This document shows positions 57,015 to 64,000 of a stretch of DNA of 64,000 bases, piece by piece (the stretch's first letter is position 1; each line of letters starts with the position of its first letter). The notes beneath the pieces are model-generated. The model was given only the letters and a program-made list of their open reading frames with translations, did no database searches and had not been told where the DNA came from. This DNA is from CAWKGV01 sp963849305 (lineage in GTDB: Bacteria; Pseudomonadota; Alphaproteobacteria; Acetobacterales; Acetobacteraceae), in contig CAWKGV010000008.1 of NCBI GenBank assembly GCA_963849305.1, positions 124,001 through 188,000 of the forward strand, given 5' to 3'. The position numbers and the translations under genes were made by a program.

Positions 57015-57215
57015 ATTAAGCCGTGTTCTCCCTGCGCGCCATGATCATCGGTCTCGGCCCGTGGAAGCGCGGTGCGCAGGGCGAGCCGCCGATGTCGCTG
57101 ACTTCGGGCAGGATCCACATGCCCCCGAACCAGGGCAGCGGTCATGCGATGTGCCACCAGCCGAACGCCCGCCCAAAATGAAGGTACCAGCAACATCTGC
57201 TTCGGCAACCGGGCA
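57015..57215 (-). pseudogene. fragment of an APC-type permease gene
   Basis: Roughly 200 bases align with the 3' end of the APC permease gene (about 60555-60850). The best block is GATGTCGCTGAC followed by CAGGATCCACATGCCCCCGA and ACCAGGGCAGC at 57091-57140, with most positions identical to 60699-60750. Internal deletions and frame changes are present. It is a decayed partial copy, probably from duplication or a lost paralogue. Confidence 0.75.
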
Positions 57216-57243
57216 GGCCTTCCCCAGATGAGGTGCCCCCTCA

Positions 57244-57840
57244 CTATAGCGATGCAGCACGTCCTATGGCGATTTGCAGGAACGAGAACTCAGCCGAAGC
57301 GGGTGGCGCGAACAGAAATGCCGTTGGCCTGCCAGCACCGTCGACAATGAATTTGATGACTCCCGAGCCGACTCCGGTCGGAAACTGTCGGGCCCCAGTT
57401 CCGCGTGTATCGTCAAAATGCGGTTCGGCGGCTGAGTCGTAGACGCAGACTGAGTAAATGTTCGAGGCATCCACCGTCGGCTCGTCGGCGACAAACAAAA
57501 CATGACCAGTGTTCTGATCACTCTCAATTATTGGGAACCGCCATGCAATGACGTCGCCCGGGCGAGTGTCCTTTAGGAAATTGATTCTATGCCAACCACC
57601 GGAGGATTCCGGGGTAAGCGAAGCGAAAAAGCCGTAGTATTTAAAGGCACGGGGTCGCGGCTGGCTGGTCTCTTTCGGAACCATGTGATAGTACGTGGGA
57701 GCCACGCTATCCAGAACAAAGCCCACAAAGCCATTGCAGTCACAATCATAGATGCCGGCACTAAGGACACTCTGATCAAGGAGTAACCGGGCCGGCTCGG
57801 TCGAGAAAAGGAACGACAGCAACCAAATTGCGCTTGGAGT
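57244..57840 (-). pseudogene. NlpC/P60- or CHAP-like protein, 5' end cut by IS5
   Basis: About 195 residues of a papain-fold peptidase-like protein. A Cys nucleophile candidate lies in IYDCDCNGFVGFVLDSVAPT and a His candidate in QNTGHVLFVADEPT, with the expected GDVIAW strand between (TRPGDVIAWRFP). The C-terminus ends in SAEFSFLQIAIGRAASL. No start codon or signal sequence is visible, because the adjacent IS5 copy occupies the upstream side. I infer truncation by that insertion. The family assignment rests on the Cys/His spacing and is moderate. Confidence 0.55.
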
Positions 57841-57844
57841 CGGG

Positions 57845-58950
57845 TTTTTACGACGATTTGGCCTCCCTCGCCGGCGGCAGGGCGCCATTTTGGGCGCAGA
57901 TCTCCCGTCAGGCGCGCACCAGCACCTTGCGAGCGAGATGAAGGTTAGCCAGTCCACAAGTCACGAACAGCCGGTGGGCGTTCTTGTCCAGCCCACGATA
58001 GCGCACTTTCACAAAGCCAAACACACGCTTGATCACGCCGATGCTGTGCTCGACCTTGGCTCGCACCGTCGATTTGGTGCGGTTGCGTGCCTTCTCCGCC
58101 TCATCGACCACGCCACGATGCCGATAGCGCCGGTTGGTGAAGTCTTGCGCGTGCGGCGCATGCTCGCGGATCACCTCGCGTTGGCCGCGATAGGCCTGGT
58201 CACCCCACACCCGCGTTTCCTCGCCGTGCAGCAGATCACCAAGCACCGCCGCATCATGCACATTCGCCGCGGTGGCAACCACGGAATGGATCAGCTTGGT
58301 TTTGCTATCCACCCCGAGATGCGCCTTCATGCCAAAATACCACTGCTGGCCCTTTCTGGTCTGATGCATCTCGGGATCGCGCTGCTTGGACGCATTCTTG
58401 GTCGAACTCGGGGCGCTGATAATGGTCGCGTCGACGATTGTGCCAGTGCCCACCTTCAATCCTCGGTTCTCGAGATGTTCATTGACAGTCTCGAGTATCC
58501 GCTTGCCGAGTTCGTGCTTCTCCAGCAGGTGGCGGAATTTGCACACCGTGGTCTCGTCCGGTGCCGGCTCCCGACCGAGATCGATGCCGGCGAACTGCCG
58601 CATCGAGGCTGAATCATACAGCGCCTCCTCCACCGCCGGATCCGAGAGGTTGAACCAGAGCTGCAGGAAGTAAATGCGCACCATGCGCTCAAGGCCGATC
58701 GGCGGACGGCCGTGGCCTGGCTTCGGATAGACCGGCTCGATCAGCCGGCAGAGGTCCTGCCACGGCACAACGCGGTCCATCTCGGCAAGGAACGCGGCGC
58801 GACGCGTGGTTTTGCTGTAGCGCTCGAAGTTGACGCTCGCCAGAGTCGCTTGCCGCATATCGGCCCCGCACGAAATCCGCAGAACCCGCCCTACAGGCTG
58901 TTCCGTGACCGTGTCGAGAGCGGCTTTTTCAGAGTGTCCCTAACATCGAT
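57845..58950 (-). mobile_element. IS5 family insertion sequence (ends not resolved)
   Basis: About 1.1 kb around an intact IS5-type transposase. I could not find a convincing pair of terminal inverted repeats, so the boundaries are approximate. The right flank contains a GGCTTTTTCAGAGTGTCCC block of the kind seen at IS5 ends. Insertion appears to have cut the neighbouring NlpC/P60-like gene. Confidence 0.6.
57908..58858 (-). CDS. IS5 family transposase
   Basis: A 316-residue DDE transposase. The N-terminal DUF772 domain has GHGRPPIGLERMVRIYFLQL and WFNLSDPAVEEALYDSASMR. The catalytic triad is seen as TIVDATIISAPSST, VWGDQAYRGQRE, and the Glu in VRAKVEHSIGVIKRVFGF, with the YREK-like arginines around it. 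The frame is complete, so the element may be functional. Several hundred bases on both sides consist of remnants. Confidence 0.95.
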   Translation of the reverse strand: MRQATLASVNFERYSKTTRRAAFLAEMDRVVPWQDLCRLIEPVYPKPGHGRPPIGLERMVRIYFLQLWFNLSDPAVEEALYDSASMRQFAGIDLGREPAPDETTVCKFRHLLEKHELGKRILETVNEHLENRGLKVGTGTIVDATIISAPSSTKNASKQRDPEMHQTRKGQQWYFGMKAHLGVDSKTKLIHSVVATAANVHDAAVLGDLLHGEETRVWGDQAYRGQREVIREHAPHAQDFTNRRYRHRGVVDEAEKARNRTKSTVRAKVEHSIGVIKRVFGFVKVRYRGLDKNAHRLFVTCGLANLHLARKVLVRA

Positions 58951-59119
58951 ATGCTCGGCGTGTTGGTAGTACGTCTGCACAATACTTTTGACGATGGACG
59001 CAGCCTTCGAGGCGATCTGTCCGGGTAATGTCAAACCAACGCGCCTGTCTCTGACTTATATGCAACAGTTTCAGACTGTCTATCTCTGATTTCGTGGGAG
59101 GCCAGAGGGCTATCTGGCC

Positions 59120-59434
59120 CTACTTGTAGGGCCCTCGGAATATCGCTGGTGGTCCTACGCTGACTGTCTCCAGCTTTCCTGACGGAACAACCAGCCTTCC
59201 GTCACTATCTTTCCCGCTTGCAACTACGACCTCCCCAACACGTGGCGTATTTACCTGTGTCCCTTTATCTACTTCCAAGGTGTAGTGAACGCTGCTGCTG
59301 GCGCCTCCGATGGGGAGGTCTATGAAGGTTATCAAGGAACCGGTGCCACCCTCGATAATCCGCTCCTCAAGCGGCAGAATCGGCGGAAAGTATGCGTTCA
59401 CGTTTATGTCGGTAAGTGCGATGCGAATCAGCAT
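59120..59434 (-). CDS. small hypothetical protein
   Basis: A 104-residue protein with a predicted all-beta character (LIRIALTDINVNAYFPPILP, SLITFIDLPIGGASSSVHYT, GRLVVPSGKLETVSVGP). No family is recognised. The ATG at 59434 has AGGAG nine bases upstream, which supports translation and rejects a start 33 bases earlier. It is divergent from the LamG-type gene. There is no signal peptide or membrane segment. Confidence 0.6.
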   Translation of the reverse strand: MLIRIALTDINVNAYFPPILPLEERIIEGGTGSLITFIDLPIGGASSSVHYTLEVDKGTQVNTPRVGEVVVASGKDSDGRLVVPSGKLETVSVGPPAIFRGPYK

Positions 59435-59646
59435 GGGACTTCTCCTGTAGTGTCGTGATGTTGACAACCATTTTGCCTCAACGTGCGTAACGTGCCGCAG
59501 GTCGCGGGTAGCCCCGACGCGTACCTAAGCACAGTTTGGCTGCCCCAATTGGCGCTCATACCCCAAGCTGCAAAATACCGATGTGAACTAGGTCACACCA
59601 TCCGCCTTCAACTCGCGATATTAGTTGCAGGGAGGAGAGACTAGCA

Positions 59647-60513
59647 ATGATCACCTGGACACGACGGGCTTTGACGGAAACTATTGGCTCGGCCGTGCTC
59701 GCTGGCCTCTCGGCCCACCGAAGAGCGGCGGGAATGCCGGTGCCATACCATGAGCGCGTTCTCGCCAAACGCCCGGTCGGCTACTGGCGTTTCGAGGAGA
59801 GTGGCGGGCCTGTTGCGCGCGACTGGACGCGAGATCACCACGATGGCACCTATCAGGGCGGGGTCGCCTTTGGCCAAGCCGGCGCAATCCATAGCGAGCG
59901 TGACGCCGCTATTGGGCTGAACGGAAAGGACGCGTTCGTTTTAGTGCCCGACAGCACAGCTTTTAGCCAGCCGACGAGCGGACGAGGACTCACGGTAGAA
60001 GCCTGGTTCCGCCCGGATGTGCTGATGTTCGAGGGCCAGGAGGATCACTATGTCCACTGGCTCGGCAAAGGACAGACCGGCGCCTATGAGTGGGGCTTTC
60101 GCTTCTACAGCCAGAACTCATCGCGTCCGAACCGTGTTTCCGCCTACATCTGGAATCCGACCAGCCTGACGGGCGGGCAAAATGAGGGCGCTGGGGCCTA
60201 TTTCCAGGACCAGCTCACAGTCCGTGAGTGGATTCATGTCGTCGCCTGCTATGATCCCGGTGACGCCAGCACGCCAGGCGCCGGGGTCTCGATATACAAG
60301 AATGGCGTTCTGCGCGGCAGTCCCGCGACATCGAGTGGCGCACTCTATTCAAATCCGAAGTTCGACATCCATCCCCAGCACGGCACTGCGCCGCTTCGGC
60401 TCGGCACGCGGGATCTAGGCAGCTTTCTGTTCGGCGGGCTTGACGAAGTGGCGATCTATCCACGTGTACTGAGCGCCGAGGAGGTGTTGGACAACTATGG
60501 GGGGGCTTCGTGA
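59647..60513 (+). CDS. LamG-like (concanavalin-fold) domain protein
   Basis: A 288-residue protein whose core matches a LamG/laminin-G-like jellyroll (LamGL). Seen: RPVGYWRFEESGGPVARDWT at the start of the domain, AFVLVPDSTAFSQPTSGRGL, LTVEAWFRPD, REWIHVVACYDP, ISIYKNG-like VSIYKNGVLRGSPA and the closing FGGLDEVAIYPRVLSAEEVL. The N-terminus has a modest hydrophobic stretch but no clear signal peptide. GGGAGGAG lies upstream of the ATG. Carbohydrate or protein binding at the cell surface is the usual role of such domains. Confidence 0.82.
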   Translation: MITWTRRALTETIGSAVLAGLSAHRRAAGMPVPYHERVLAKRPVGYWRFEESGGPVARDWTRDHHDGTYQGGVAFGQAGAIHSERDAAIGLNGKDAFVLVPDSTAFSQPTSGRGLTVEAWFRPDVLMFEGQEDHYVHWLGKGQTGAYEWGFRFYSQNSSRPNRVSAYIWNPTSLTGGQNEGAGAYFQDQLTVREWIHVVACYDPGDASTPGAGVSIYKNGVLRGSPATSSGALYSNPKFDIHPQHGTAPLRLGTRDLGSFLFGGLDEVAIYPRVLSAEEVLDNYGGAS

Positions 60514-60553
60514 GCAGTGCTCGCGCTGCGTCTCCCCGCTATTCGCGCCATTA

Positions 60554-62155
60554 TTACGCAGTGTTCTCCATGCGCTCCATGATTCTGAGGGTCTCCGCCG
60601 GCGTAAGCGCGGTGCGCATGGCAAGCCTGAGCACGACCAGGCTCCAGACCGCAACCAAGAACACCCCGACCCAGAAGCCGATCAGCGCGGCTCCGCCGCC
60701 GATGTCGCTGACCCCCGACAGGATCCACATGCCCCCGAACCAGGGCAGCAGCCAGGCGATGTGCCGCCAGCCGAACGCCTGCACGGGCTTTCCGGCGACG
60801 AAGTGGTAATACAGCGCATACACAATGAACGCACCAGCAACAATGCCGAAAAGGTAAGAGTTCGTCTTGAAGCCGGTCCAGTAGATCACCCAATTGCTGC
60901 AGACGAAGGCGATCGGCGCGAGTATCGCGGCCCCTTTCAGCTCGAAGGCCCGGTGCGCGTTCGGCAGATTCCGGCGGAGCACCAGCAGCACCACAGGTCC
61001 CAGCCCATAGGTCAGCACGGTGATCGAGGTGATGTAATTCACCAGCAACTGCCACGCTGGGAACGGCAGCAGGAACAGAATGCCAACCACCCACATCACC
61101 GCCACCGATGCCCACGGCACCTTGGCCCCGGTCAGCCTGGTCAGCCAGCGTGGGCCCGCGTTCATGTCGCCAACGGCGAACAGGATGCGCGCGCCGCCGG
61201 TCACGTAGATCAGGCCGGTTCCGCCGGGTGAGATATAAGCGTCGATGTAGAGCAGCGTCGCCAGCCAGCTGAGGCCCAGCACCGACGCCAGACCAGCGAA
61301 CGGCCCGGTTTGGCCGGTAAAGCTGAGCTTGGCCCAACCATGCGCCAGATCCGTCGGGCGCAACGCCATCAGGAACGCCACCTGCAGCAGGATGTAGATC
61401 ACGGTCGCCAGCAACACCGAGCCGATCACGGCGATCGGGATATGGCGACGCGGGTTGGAACTCTCGCCGCCCAGGTCGATCGCGGTGCGAAAGCCCAGGA
61501 AGCTGAAGATGATGCCGGCCGCCGGCAAGGCGGTGAAGATGCCGGAGAACTGATAGCCGGTCGGGTCCGCCGCCATCACGCCCCAATGCGTGCTGGCAAG
61601 GAGCAGCACGATCCCCGTCAGGGCCGGCACCGCGATCTTCCACCACGTGATCGTGGAATTGATCCTCAAGAGCATGCCCACCGCGAGCAGGTTCAGCAGC
61701 GCCATCACGCCCAGGAGCACCACGCAGAAGGCGAACCCGATGCCCGTCAGCACGCCGCTGCTGCCCCGCTCGATGAAGTAGGGAAGGTAGTTGTTGGCGT
61801 AGGTGACGATCGCCTCGGATTCCACCGCGGGGATCGGCACGTAGGCAAGGAACAGCATCCACGCCCAGATCCGGCCGAGTCCGTCGCCGTGGCTCGCGTG
61901 ACTCATATGCACCAGCGCGCCGCTGCGCGGGAACATGGCCCCAAGCTCGGCGAAGGTGAGCGCGATCAGCAGGATGATGACGGCGCCGGCGACCCAGCTC
62001 CAGATGCTCAGCGGTCCGGCGATCCGCGCCGCGTGGAAGGCGCCGAACAGCCACCCGGAGCCGATGATGCTGGTGGTGCTGGCGAACAGCAAACCGATGA
62101 TCCGCGCGTCGCGGCGCAGCTTGCTGGTAACGGTCAGCCCAGTAGCTCTGTCCAC
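60554..62155 (-). CDS. APC family amino-acid/polyamine permease
   Basis: A 533-residue secondary transporter with about twelve to fourteen hydrophobic segments. The first helix has the APC glycine motif in TTSIIGSGWLFGAFHAARIA. Later segments include GAMFPRSGALVHMSHASHGD, FLGFRTAIDLGGESSNPRRH (the consensus amphipathic region) and DAYISPGGTGLIYVTGGARI. Amino acids or related amines are the expected substrates, with proton or exchange coupling. A decayed fragment of a similar gene lies 3.4 kb to the left. The gene is divergent from the CinA-type gene. Confidence 0.92.
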   Translation of the reverse strand: MDRATGLTVTSKLRRDARIIGLLFASTTSIIGSGWLFGAFHAARIAGPLSIWSWVAGAVIILLIALTFAELGAMFPRSGALVHMSHASHGDGLGRIWAWMLFLAYVPIPAVESEAIVTYANNYLPYFIERGSSGVLTGIGFAFCVVLLGVMALLNLLAVGMLLRINSTITWWKIAVPALTGIVLLLASTHWGVMAADPTGYQFSGIFTALPAAGIIFSFLGFRTAIDLGGESSNPRRHIPIAVIGSVLLATVIYILLQVAFLMALRPTDLAHGWAKLSFTGQTGPFAGLASVLGLSWLATLLYIDAYISPGGTGLIYVTGGARILFAVGDMNAGPRWLTRLTGAKVPWASVAVMWVVGILFLLPFPAWQLLVNYITSITVLTYGLGPVVLLVLRRNLPNAHRAFELKGAAILAPIAFVCSNWVIYWTGFKTNSYLFGIVAGAFIVYALYYHFVAGKPVQAFGWRHIAWLLPWFGGMWILSGVSDIGGGAALIGFWVGVFLVAVWSLVVLRLAMRTALTPAETLRIMERMENTA

Positions 62156-62322
62156 GGCGTCACCTTCCGCGCTGCCGGCGAGTAAGGATATAGCGAATTA
62201 GGATACCGGCGGTGATACATCAGCCGCAAGTTGCCGGGATCAGCGACGAATCAACCCTTGTTGGCTTTACCGGCGGACCGGCGCGCTTTGGCTTTGCCGC
62301 AAGGCGCCGCATACTCCAGGCC

Positions 62323-62808
62323 ATGCTGGCGCAACACGTGCTCGACCAGGCCGCCGCCCTCCTGGAGGCGTGCCGCGCCCGTGGCCTGATGATCGCCACC
62401 GCGGAAAGCTGCACCGGCGGGCTGATCGCGGCGGCGTTGACCGCCATCCCGGGCTCGTCCGACGTGGTGGAGCGCGGCTTCGTGACCTACTCGAATCAGG
62501 CGAAGACCGAGCAGGTCGGCGTGCCGGCCTCGCTGATCGCCGAGCACGGCGCGGTCAGCGAGGAGGTGGCGGGCGCGATGGCCGAAGGTGCGCTGGCCGG
62601 GTCGCCGGCCGCCATCGCGATCGCCGTGACCGGCGTGGCCGGGCCGGGCGGCGGCACGGCGGCCAAGCCGGTTGGGTTGGTTTGGTTCGGCCTGGCCCGG
62701 CGCGGCGCACCGACCAGCACCGCGCATCGGGTGTTCCCCGGCGATCGATCGGCGATCCGCGCGGCGACGGTGGAAACGGCCTTCGCGTTGATCCGCGGCG
62801 CGCTCTAA
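62323..62808 (+). CDS. CinA family nicotinamide-nucleotide amidohydrolase
   Basis: A 161-residue stand-alone CinA C-terminal domain protein (PncC type) that deamidates NMN to NaMN in pyridine nucleotide recycling. Seen: MIATAESCTGGLIAAALTAI with the catalytic Ser near residue 29, FVTYSNQAKTEQVGVP, AEHGAVSEEVAGAMAEGAL and AVTGVAGPGGGTAAKPVGLVW. The ATG at 62323 matches the usual N-terminus. The O-antigen ligase gene follows 57 bases later on the same strand. Confidence 0.93.
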   Translation: MLAQHVLDQAAALLEACRARGLMIATAESCTGGLIAAALTAIPGSSDVVERGFVTYSNQAKTEQVGVPASLIAEHGAVSEEVAGAMAEGALAGSPAAIAIAVTGVAGPGGGTAAKPVGLVWFGLARRGAPTSTAHRVFPGDRSAIRAATVETAFALIRGAL

Positions 62809-62865
62809 GCAGGCTGGCCGGGATCGGCCTTGCGGCTTCCGGCGGCGGCTGGCAGGAACCGAGCG

Positions 62866-63999
62866 ATGCCGAGACTCGATCACGCCGTGTTGGACCGCGT
62901 CGCCTTGGGCGCGGTCATGCTGACCCCGCTCATGCTGTTGCACGCGCACGGGGTGGCCGAAGTCATGATCGGCATCGCCGATGTGTGCTTTCTCGCCCGC
63001 TCCGCGCTGGCGCGCGACTGGAGCTGGCTGCATCCCGGATGGATGCGGATCTCGCTGCTCTGGTGGGGCTGGCTGGTGATCTGCTCCGCACCGATCCCGG
63101 CCCTGGCGCTCGGCGAGGCGGGGCTCGGCGGGTTCGCCCAGGCGGTCGTGCTGGTGCGCTTCCTGGTGTTCATCGCCGCGCTTCAGCACGTTGTCCTTCG
63201 CGATCGGCGCGCGCGGCGCTGGATGTTCGGACTGATCGCCGCGTCGGCCGCCTGGATCGCGACGCAGTCGCTGCTGCAATACGCGACCGGGCACAATCTG
63301 TTCGGCGACCCGCGCGGCGGCGACGGCGAGCTGACCGGTCCGTTCCGCAAGCCCCGCGCCGGGCCGCCGCTGTCGCGCATCCTGTTCCCGGTCCTGGTCC
63401 CGCCCGCGGCCGCCCTGCTGGCCAGGCCCGCCGTGCTCGCCAAGCTCGGGGCCTACGCGCTGCTGCTGGCCGGGATGTGCGTGATGGTGCTGATCGGCCA
63501 GCGGATGCCAGTGATGATCACCGGGCTCGGCTTCGTCGTGACCGGGTTGCTGCTGCGTCGGCTGCGTCCGGTGGTGCTCGCGGCCGGCGTCGCCGGCTTC
63601 GCGCTGGTGGCCGCATCCGCCGCCATTTCCCCGCCCACCTACTATAGGCTGGTGCTCAAGTTCACCACCCAGATGGACCACTTCCCGACCTCGCAATACG
63701 GCGAACTCTATAACCGTGCCTGGGAGATCGGGGTGCAGCATCCGCTCACCGGGCGCGGCGTGGACGGGTTCCGCACCGGCTGCCCGCTGCCCCGCTACTT
63801 CCGCCCCACCCTCGACGGGCGCCTGGCGGACGGCGGCGGGGCGGTGATCTGCGCCAATCATCCGCACAATTTCTATTTCGAGGCGCTGGATGACGGCGGG
63901 TTCCCTGGTCTCGTGCTGTTCAGCGGGATGACGCTGGGCTGGCTGGCGGCACTCGGGCGCGGGCTGTGGCGCAACCCGGACCCGCTGCGGGTCGGCCTG
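62866..63999 (+). CDS. O-antigen ligase/polymerase family protein (3' partial)
   Basis: At least 378 residues of a polytopic membrane protein of the O-antigen ligase (WaaL/Wzy_C) family, running off the right edge. About nine hydrophobic segments precede the large periplasmic loop, which carries the family motif ENPLFGxGxxxF as GVQHPLTGRGVDGFRTGCPL near residue 290 and HPHNFYFEALDDGGFPGLVL with the conserved His-Pro-His-Asn near residue 330. It should transfer O-polysaccharide to lipid A-core or polymerise a surface glycan. Confidence 0.9.
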   Translation, partial: MPRLDHAVLDRVALGAVMLTPLMLLHAHGVAEVMIGIADVCFLARSALARDWSWLHPGWMRISLLWWGWLVICSAPIPALALGEAGLGGFAQAVVLVRFLVFIAALQHVVLRDRRARRWMFGLIAASAAWIATQSLLQYATGHNLFGDPRGGDGELTGPFRKPRAGPPLSRILFPVLVPPAAALLARPAVLAKLGAYALLLAGMCVMVLIGQRMPVMITGLGFVVTGLLLRRLRPVVLAAGVAGFALVAASAAISPPTYYRLVLKFTTQMDHFPTSQYGELYNRAWEIGVQHPLTGRGVDGFRTGCPLPRYFRPTLDGRLADGGGAVICANHPHNFYFEALDDGGFPGLVLFSGMTLGWLAALGRGLWRNPDPLRVGL

Positions 64000-64000
64000 T

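Overview
The window is GC-rich (mid-60s % by eye) bacterial chromosome, most likely from an alphaproteobacterium of the Acetobacteraceae/Rhodospirillales type. This is inferred from the three-subunit proton-translocating transhydrogenase, an HpnM/MlaC-like protein, DUF6489, DUF3309, DUF2934 and CsbD stress proteins, an ATP-citrate-lyase-like pair and dispersed palindromes of a familiar alphaproteobacterial kind. No rRNA, tRNA or CRISPR array was recognised.

Layout. 0-12.4 kb is mostly core metabolism: a nicotinate phosphoribosyltransferase-like gene cut by the left edge, a DedA protein, the pntAA-pntAB-pntB-SDR operon, a sulfotransferase, an HpnM/MlaC-like protein, an SDR-mercaptopyruvate sulfurtransferase pair and glycogen phosphorylase. 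A damaged IS110/IS1111 element follows. 14-19 kb is an ECF42-type sigma locus with YciI/DGPF, VOC and glutathione-transferase genes. Two matching TGTCGA-N17-CGATC promoters precede its two halves. 19.5-23.7 kb is a sugar ABC importer whose ATPase is frameshifted, bracketed by two copies of a palindromic repeat. 23.7-32.2 kb holds a MoxR/VWA pair, a methyltransferase, peptidases, small stress proteins, prfC and rpsD.

32.6-40.5 kb is a defence-like island. It has an intact MazEF-type toxin-antitoxin with a 19-bp palindromic operator, then a type I restriction-modification operon (hsdR-hsdM-hsdS) broken by many indels, then an HTH/AlbA-type pair that is also broken. 40.6-44.6 kb encodes a divergent ATP-citrate-lyase-like enzyme.

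45-62 kb is an accessory region with many pseudogenes. It contains a patatin lipase, glycine-zipper and beta-propeller envelope proteins, IS1182 and IS5 elements, gene remnants, and a cytochrome c plus cytochrome-porin operon. The operon sits next to a second ECF sigma/anti-sigma pair. A GGAATA-N15/16-CGTC motif lies upstream of the sigma gene, the cytochrome operon and a TIGR03118 gene, which predicts a small self-regulated regulon. The right end carries an APC permease, a CinA-type amidase and an O-antigen ligase that runs off the edge.

Single-base frameshifts affect many accessory genes while housekeeping genes read through cleanly. Real decay is the simpler reading, but indel sequencing error cannot be excluded from sequence alone.
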